From assembly GCA_018897135.1 (NCBI GenBank), contig JAHILJ010000035.1, positions 1 to 8,727 on the forward strand: 8,727 bases of DNA. Reading direction: 5' to 3'. How positions within the stretch are numbered: position 1 is the first letter of the stretch; each line of letters opens with the position of its first letter. Both the position numbers and the translations under genes were made by a program. The notes under the pieces were generated by a model that saw only the letters and a program-made list of their open reading frames with translations, was not told the DNA's origin and made no database searches. This document shows positions 5,434 through 8,727 of this stretch, one piece after another. The stretch is from Nanobdellota archaeon. Lineage in GTDB: Archaea; Nanobdellota; Nanobdellia; Pacearchaeales; GW2011-AR1.

Positions 5434-7638
5434 ATGAAAAAAAGAATTTTAAAATTTGTAATAATTTTTATTTTCTTAATTTTAATTCTATTTGTTAATG
5501 CTGAATCTTGTTGTGAAAAAACAATTAATAATCAATATTGTGTTGAGGCTTCCCAAGAAGAATGTTCTGGAAACGTAGCATATGAAGAAAGAGCTTGTAG
5601 ATATACTACTTTTTGTAGAAGAGGAACTTGTATAAATCTAGATGAAGGAAGTTGCAGTCGAGATACAGAAAAAGCACTTTGTCTTTCAAAGAGTGGAGCT
5701 TCATGGGATGAAAGAGATAGAGATGAGATAGCAGTATGCCAAAAAGGTTGTGCAATCTTTGGAACAAAAACAGCTTTTGTCACAGAAATTCAAGCAAAAG
5801 AATTAGCAATGGATTATGGTATTTCTTATGATTTTAGAGAAGATTTAAACAATGAAAGAGAATGCACAAGTTTGGTTATTTCAAAAGATGTTGGTGCTTG
5901 TGTAGAAAGAAAGGATTATGAAACAGATTGTAAAAATTATGTTTTAAGAGAAGAATGTTCTGGAGAAAATTTTGAATTTTACTCTGGATTGTTGTGTACT
6001 GCAGATGAATTAGAAGGGGTTGATTGTGCTCCAAATTCAAAAGAGACTATGTGTTATGAAGAAGGAACAAGTACTAAAGTTTATTTTAAAGATACTTGTG
6101 GTAATAGGGCTAATGTTTATGATGCCTCAATGTTTTTAGGTAATAAAAATGGAAATCCTAAAGAACAAAAAGAATATTGGACATATATAAAAGAACCTAG
6201 TTGCATTGTTGATTCTTCTGGTAATTGTGGAGATTGTGATTATATAGGGGGAAGTGTTTGTGGAGAAGCCACAACCCCAAACCCCAAATATGGAAATTCT
6301 GTTTGTCAAAGTATGAGTTGCGAATATCATGGAAAAACATATGAACATGGAGAATCGTGGTGCGCAGATAGCCCAGGAACATATCCACACTTACCTATGA
6401 AATTAGTTTATAATCCAGCAAACTTAGATCTCACTCAAAAAGAAATTGATAACATTGCAAAAGTGAGAGAAGAATTAGAAAACACAGATAAATATAATAT
6501 TCCTGGCAGTAGGTATTACAAATTAGTGTGTTGGGATGGGGAAGTTAAACCTTATGAATGCATGGATTATAGACAAGAAATTTGTGTTGAAGAAGAAATT
6601 GTTAGTGGATTTACTCATGCAGAATGTGTTGCAAATGATTATTTATCTTGCTCAGATATAACAAATAATGAACAATGTGAAAGCACAACAAATATGTGTA
6701 GATGGGTTCAAGGATATAGAGTAGATAGAAAAAATGTTAATGAAAAAGCTTATAAAAATGAACCTTACAACGAAGAAGAACAAGGAACTTGTGTTCCTTT
6801 AATTCCCCCTGGAATAGATTTTTGGAATCCGGAAAGTAATGGACAAAATTATTGCACATTAGCAGGATCTATTGTAGAAATTGCTCAATATGAAACACAT
6901 TGGATGGGAGATAGTATTGATGTTAGTCCCTCAAGAGCAGATGTTAGGGATAAATATTTGGAAAAAACAAATAGATGTTATTCTAGTTGTTATGCAATTC
7001 CAGGGTATGGTGTAAATTTTGTAGGAGATGAAAATTATAAAAATGAAATAGAACCTTTAATTAGGGATGTTGGAAGTAAAAACAGAGACCTTGAAGATTT
7101 AAAAAAATTTACTAAGGCGAAAAATAGTGAACTTGGAATATCACAAATTGAAGGAAATTTATTTATTTCAGATAGAAGAGGATATTATTGTGAGGGCGCT
7201 ACAGGAGAAATTTGGGGAGATGAAATAAAATGCTCAATCATAGCAGGAAAAAACACTAATCAAAATGAAAAAAAGATTAGAAAAGCCCCAATTTTCTGGA
7301 CAAATGAAGAATGGTTTAATAGTATTACAACAAAAACAGGGGCTTTAGGAGATTGTGGGTATAAAGAAAATATTGTTGGAGATTCAGAAGGATCAATACT
7401 TTCAGAATATATAACCTCTGAATGGTCAAAAGTAAATAAAAAAGGAGCACCAACAGGATCTTCAACAGAATATAAAATATGGGATGGAAGTGGTTGGATA
7501 AAAGAAAATTTTGAAAATTATTTATCAGAAAACACAGGAATATTTAGAGTTGGTGGAGAACCAAATATGACTACTTGTGTAGATGAAGACGGCTATACCT
7601 ATTACCCAGATTCAAATGGAGAATGTAATGATGATTGA
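5434..7638 (+). CDS. Large secreted cysteine-rich protein
   Basis: This 734-residue protein has a Sec signal peptide (1-23, ending V-N-A before ESCC) and no other clear membrane helix, so it is probably exported and released or held by partners. It contains about 42 cysteines spread along its length, which suggests many disulfides. Recognisable landmarks are the mature N-terminus ESCCEKT, NCGDCDYIGGSVCG (about 262-275), GSRYYKLVCWDGE (about 358-370), MDYRQEICVEE, CRWVQG (about 422), GTCVPLIPPGIDFW (about 451-464) and LGDCG (near 638). From memory the order of these motifs matches an uncharacterised protein family of Woesearchaeota and Pacearchaeota; no enzyme motif is seen. The start directly abuts the previous stop (TAAATG) and no promoter lies before it, so translation is probably coupled. 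The end overlaps the start of the next gene. A structural or adhesive surface role is an inference from export and disulfide content. Confidence 0.82.
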   Translation: MKKRILKFVIIFIFLILILFVNAESCCEKTINNQYCVEASQEECSGNVAYEERACRYTTFCRRGTCINLDEGSCSRDTEKALCLSKSGASWDERDRDEIAVCQKGCAIFGTKTAFVTEIQAKELAMDYGISYDFREDLNNERECTSLVISKDVGACVERKDYETDCKNYVLREECSGENFEFYSGLLCTADELEGVDCAPNSKETMCYEEGTSTKVYFKDTCGNRANVYDASMFLGNKNGNPKEQKEYWTYIKEPSCIVDSSGNCGDCDYIGGSVCGEATTPNPKYGNSVCQSMSCEYHGKTYEHGESWCADSPGTYPHLPMKLVYNPANLDLTQKEIDNIAKVREELENTDKYNIPGSRYYKLVCWDGEVKPYECMDYRQEICVEEEIVSGFTHAECVANDYLSCSDITNNEQCESTTNMCRWVQGYRVDRKNVNEKAYKNEPYNEEEQGTCVPLIPPGIDFWNPESNGQNYCTLAGSIVEIAQYETHWMGDSIDVSPSRADVRDKYLEKTNRCYSSCYAIPGYGVNFVGDENYKNEIEPLIRDVGSKNRDLEDLKKFTKAKNSELGISQIEGNLFISDRRGYYCEGATGEIWGDEIKCSIIAGKNTNQNEKKIRKAPIFWTNEEWFNSITTKTGALGDCGYKENIVGDSEGSILSEYITSEWSKVNKKGAPTGSSTEYKIWDGSGWIKENFENYLSENTGIFRVGGEPNMTTCVDEDGYTYYPDSNGECNDD
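7618..7621 (+). promoter_or_regulatory. Possible weak ribosome binding site for the last gene
   Basis: GGAG lies 6 nt before the ATG at 7628 and 9 nt before the ATG at 7631. It is the only Shine-Dalgarno-like sequence before a start codon in this window. Because this gene has no TATA box of its own and overlaps the previous one, an internal ribosome site or re-initiation at the ATGATGATTGA overlap would be needed. The match is only four bases and could be chance. Confidence 0.3.
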
Positions 7639-8722
7639 AACAAAAATAAATAAAAAAGGTGCAATGGCATTGGGCCAAATTATGATATTATTAATTGGAG
7701 TTATTGCAATTAGTTGGGCTGTTGGTGGCGGGATAGGTGTTGTTCGTGCTGAGAATAAGGGGGGGGGTGATTCTACAAGCTATAAATCTTGCTCAGGAAC
7801 TTGTCGTAGTTCTTGCCTTTCTGGAGAAACAACTAAAACACTTGTAACCGGGTGTTTAGGAAGCACACCAAAATGTTGTATTTCTTCAGGATTAACAAAA
7901 AAAGAACCCCCTGCCCCAGGATCTGGAACACCACAACAAAGAGAAAGTGCTCCTCCAGAATATGATTGGGGGACTTATAATTACTATGCAGACATGGACA
8001 GAGATGGCGTTGCAGACACTGGTGTCCCAAATCAATATATAAATAACGATGACCCAAATAATCCCAAAATAGAACCTGGTTTTTGGGATTGGGCAACTAG
8101 GATCGGAGGACTTGCAGGTACAGGAACAGCCATAATAACTTTTGCGGATAAAGCGGGGAATAAATTAGGAGGAGAAGTTGGTAAAGAAACCTTAAAGAAC
8201 ATGCCAAAAAGTGACTTCCTTCCAAATCTTAAAAATTGGTTTTTGAAAGGAGGAAAAGGACTTTGGCAAGGAGCAGGGACAATCTTAATGGCATGGCTGG
8301 CCTATGCACTTGTAAAAAGTGTTACTGCAAGTATGATGCATGAAAGAAATGCTAATCCAATAAATACTGCGGCATTTTGGACCACAATAGGAGTAAGTGG
8401 GTGGGGTGTTGCTGCAATGCTAGGAGCTACAGGCCCCCCTGGATGGGCTGCTGCCGCTATTGTAATTATTGCTGCTTTGGTTACAGGAATAATAACAGGT
8501 CAAAGATTTTCTCAAGAAACATTTTCATATATTGTTTCAACATGGCAACCTGTAGACAAAGGAAAATGGTGTGAAAAATGTGATGAATTAGAATATGGTT
8601 GTAGTGAATATCAATGTAAAATTTTTGGAAAAGCATGTGGACTTCTTAATCCAGGAACAGATTATCAAAAATGTTATTGGAAAAGTGAAGGAGATACAAC
8701 CCCCCCAATAATTTTACATTGA
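7631..8722 (+). CDS. Multi-pass membrane protein with cysteine-rich ends
   Basis: With the start at 7631 the product has 363 residues (7628 would add one). The frame is open back to 7583, but those residues lie inside the previous gene and do not look like a signal sequence. Helix 1 (about 13-36, preceded by KINKKG) is either an anchor or a signal peptide cut after V-R-A (40). It is followed by a cysteine module (C54, 58, 62, 75, 82, 83), a Pro-rich linker, a DMDRDGVAD calcium-loop-like motif (121-129), and three further hydrophobic helices (about 210-230, 247-265, 271-292). Near the C-terminus is a six-cysteine motif (C314, 317, 324, 329, 336, 348), then DTTPPIILH and a stop. The DTTPP sequence normally leads into an Ig-like domain, so the protein may be truncated or frameshifted at the C7 run before the stop. 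I assign no function. The gene overlaps its upstream neighbour by 8 nt (11 nt if the ATG at 7628 is used). Confidence 0.78.
   Translation: MIETKINKKGAMALGQIMILLIGVIAISWAVGGGIGVVRAENKGGGDSTSYKSCSGTCRSSCLSGETTKTLVTGCLGSTPKCCISSGLTKKEPPAPGSGTPQQRESAPPEYDWGTYNYYADMDRDGVADTGVPNQYINNDDPNNPKIEPGFWDWATRIGGLAGTGTAIITFADKAGNKLGGEVGKETLKNMPKSDFLPNLKNWFLKGGKGLWQGAGTILMAWLAYALVKSVTASMMHERNANPINTAAFWTTIGVSGWGVAAMLGATGPPGWAAAAIVIIAALVTGIITGQRFSQETFSYIVSTWQPVDKGKWCEKCDELEYGCSEYQCKIFGKACGLLNPGTDYQKCYWKSEGDTTPPIILH
7759..7767 (+). repeat. G9 homopolymer in the coding region
   Basis: Nine G in a row span the codons for K43-G44-G45-G46 of the last protein, just after the signal or anchor helix. Long G runs are unusual in such AT-rich DNA and are prone to replication slippage; a change of one base would truncate the protein within a few codons. 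The frame is intact in this sequence. Confidence 0.85.
8700..8706 (+). repeat. C7 homopolymer just before the stop of the last gene
   Basis: Seven C encode most of T-P-P in DTTPPIILH. With eight C the frame would read TPPNNFTLIF and stay open to the window end; with six C it would stop at once. The run is therefore a possible sequencing error or a real slippage site that decides the length of the protein. Confidence 0.8.
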
Positions 8723-8727
8723 TATTC

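Noticed and set aside
6136..6390. Minus-strand frames opposite the large cysteine-rich gene
   Set aside because: Antisense shadows with no recognisable domain; the plus-strand gene has a signal peptide and family motifs across this stretch.
7583..7630. Upstream ATG that would lengthen the last protein by 16 residues
   Set aside because: The extra residues lie inside the previous gene, are not hydrophobic or signal-like, and the GGAG at 7618-7621 and the natural signal layout favour 7628 or 7631.
8720..8722. Recoding of the TGA at the end of the last gene
   Set aside because: TGA at 7636-7638 acts as a normal stop in the preceding gene and tryptophan is encoded by TGG throughout, so a standard code is simpler.

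Overview
The window looks like chromosomal DNA from a DPANN archaeon, most likely of the Nanoarchaeota / Woesearchaeota / Pacearchaeota group. The support is: a PCNA-type sliding clamp and an archaeo-eukaryotic primase; AT-rich DNA; archaeal TATA boxes about 26 nt before most start codons with no Shine-Dalgarno sequence; and large cysteine-rich surface proteins that resemble, from memory, families common in those lineages. I see no rRNA, tRNA, CRISPR array, transposase or phage gene.

Layout. At the left edge (1-63, minus) lies the first 21 codons of a secreted protein. Next is about 390 bp without a protein gene; part of it (about 108-213) can fold into hairpins and may encode a small RNA. 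On the minus strand, 3814-2237 encodes a DNA primase that appears to fuse the catalytic small subunit to a domain like the C-terminal domain of the large subunit. It is followed 11 bp later by a secreted, C-terminally anchored protein (2225-453) with an alpha/alpha-toroid-like repeat region and a cysteine-rich stalk. Divergent from the primase, pcna (3900-4637) runs on the plus strand. A TATA box between pcna and the next gene starts a tightly packed three-gene cluster (4675-8722): a pilin-like single-pass protein, a 734-residue secreted cysteine-rich protein, and a multi-pass membrane protein with cysteine-rich ends. The stop and start codons abut or overlap, so the three are probably co-translated and may work together at the cell surface.

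How the genes relate. PCNA and primase are core replication factors and share an 85-bp divergent promoter region. The five other genes all encode exported or membrane proteins. One six-cysteine motif ending in CC occurs both in the primase-linked surface protein and in the last protein of the plus-strand cluster, which suggests the two sets of surface proteins are related in build.

The main points for a second look are the primase C-terminal domain that has lost every expected Fe-S cysteine, the coupled surface-protein cluster, a G9 tract just after the signal sequence of the last protein, and the abrupt end of that protein at a C7 run just after a DTTPPII sequence of the kind that usually opens an Ig-like domain.
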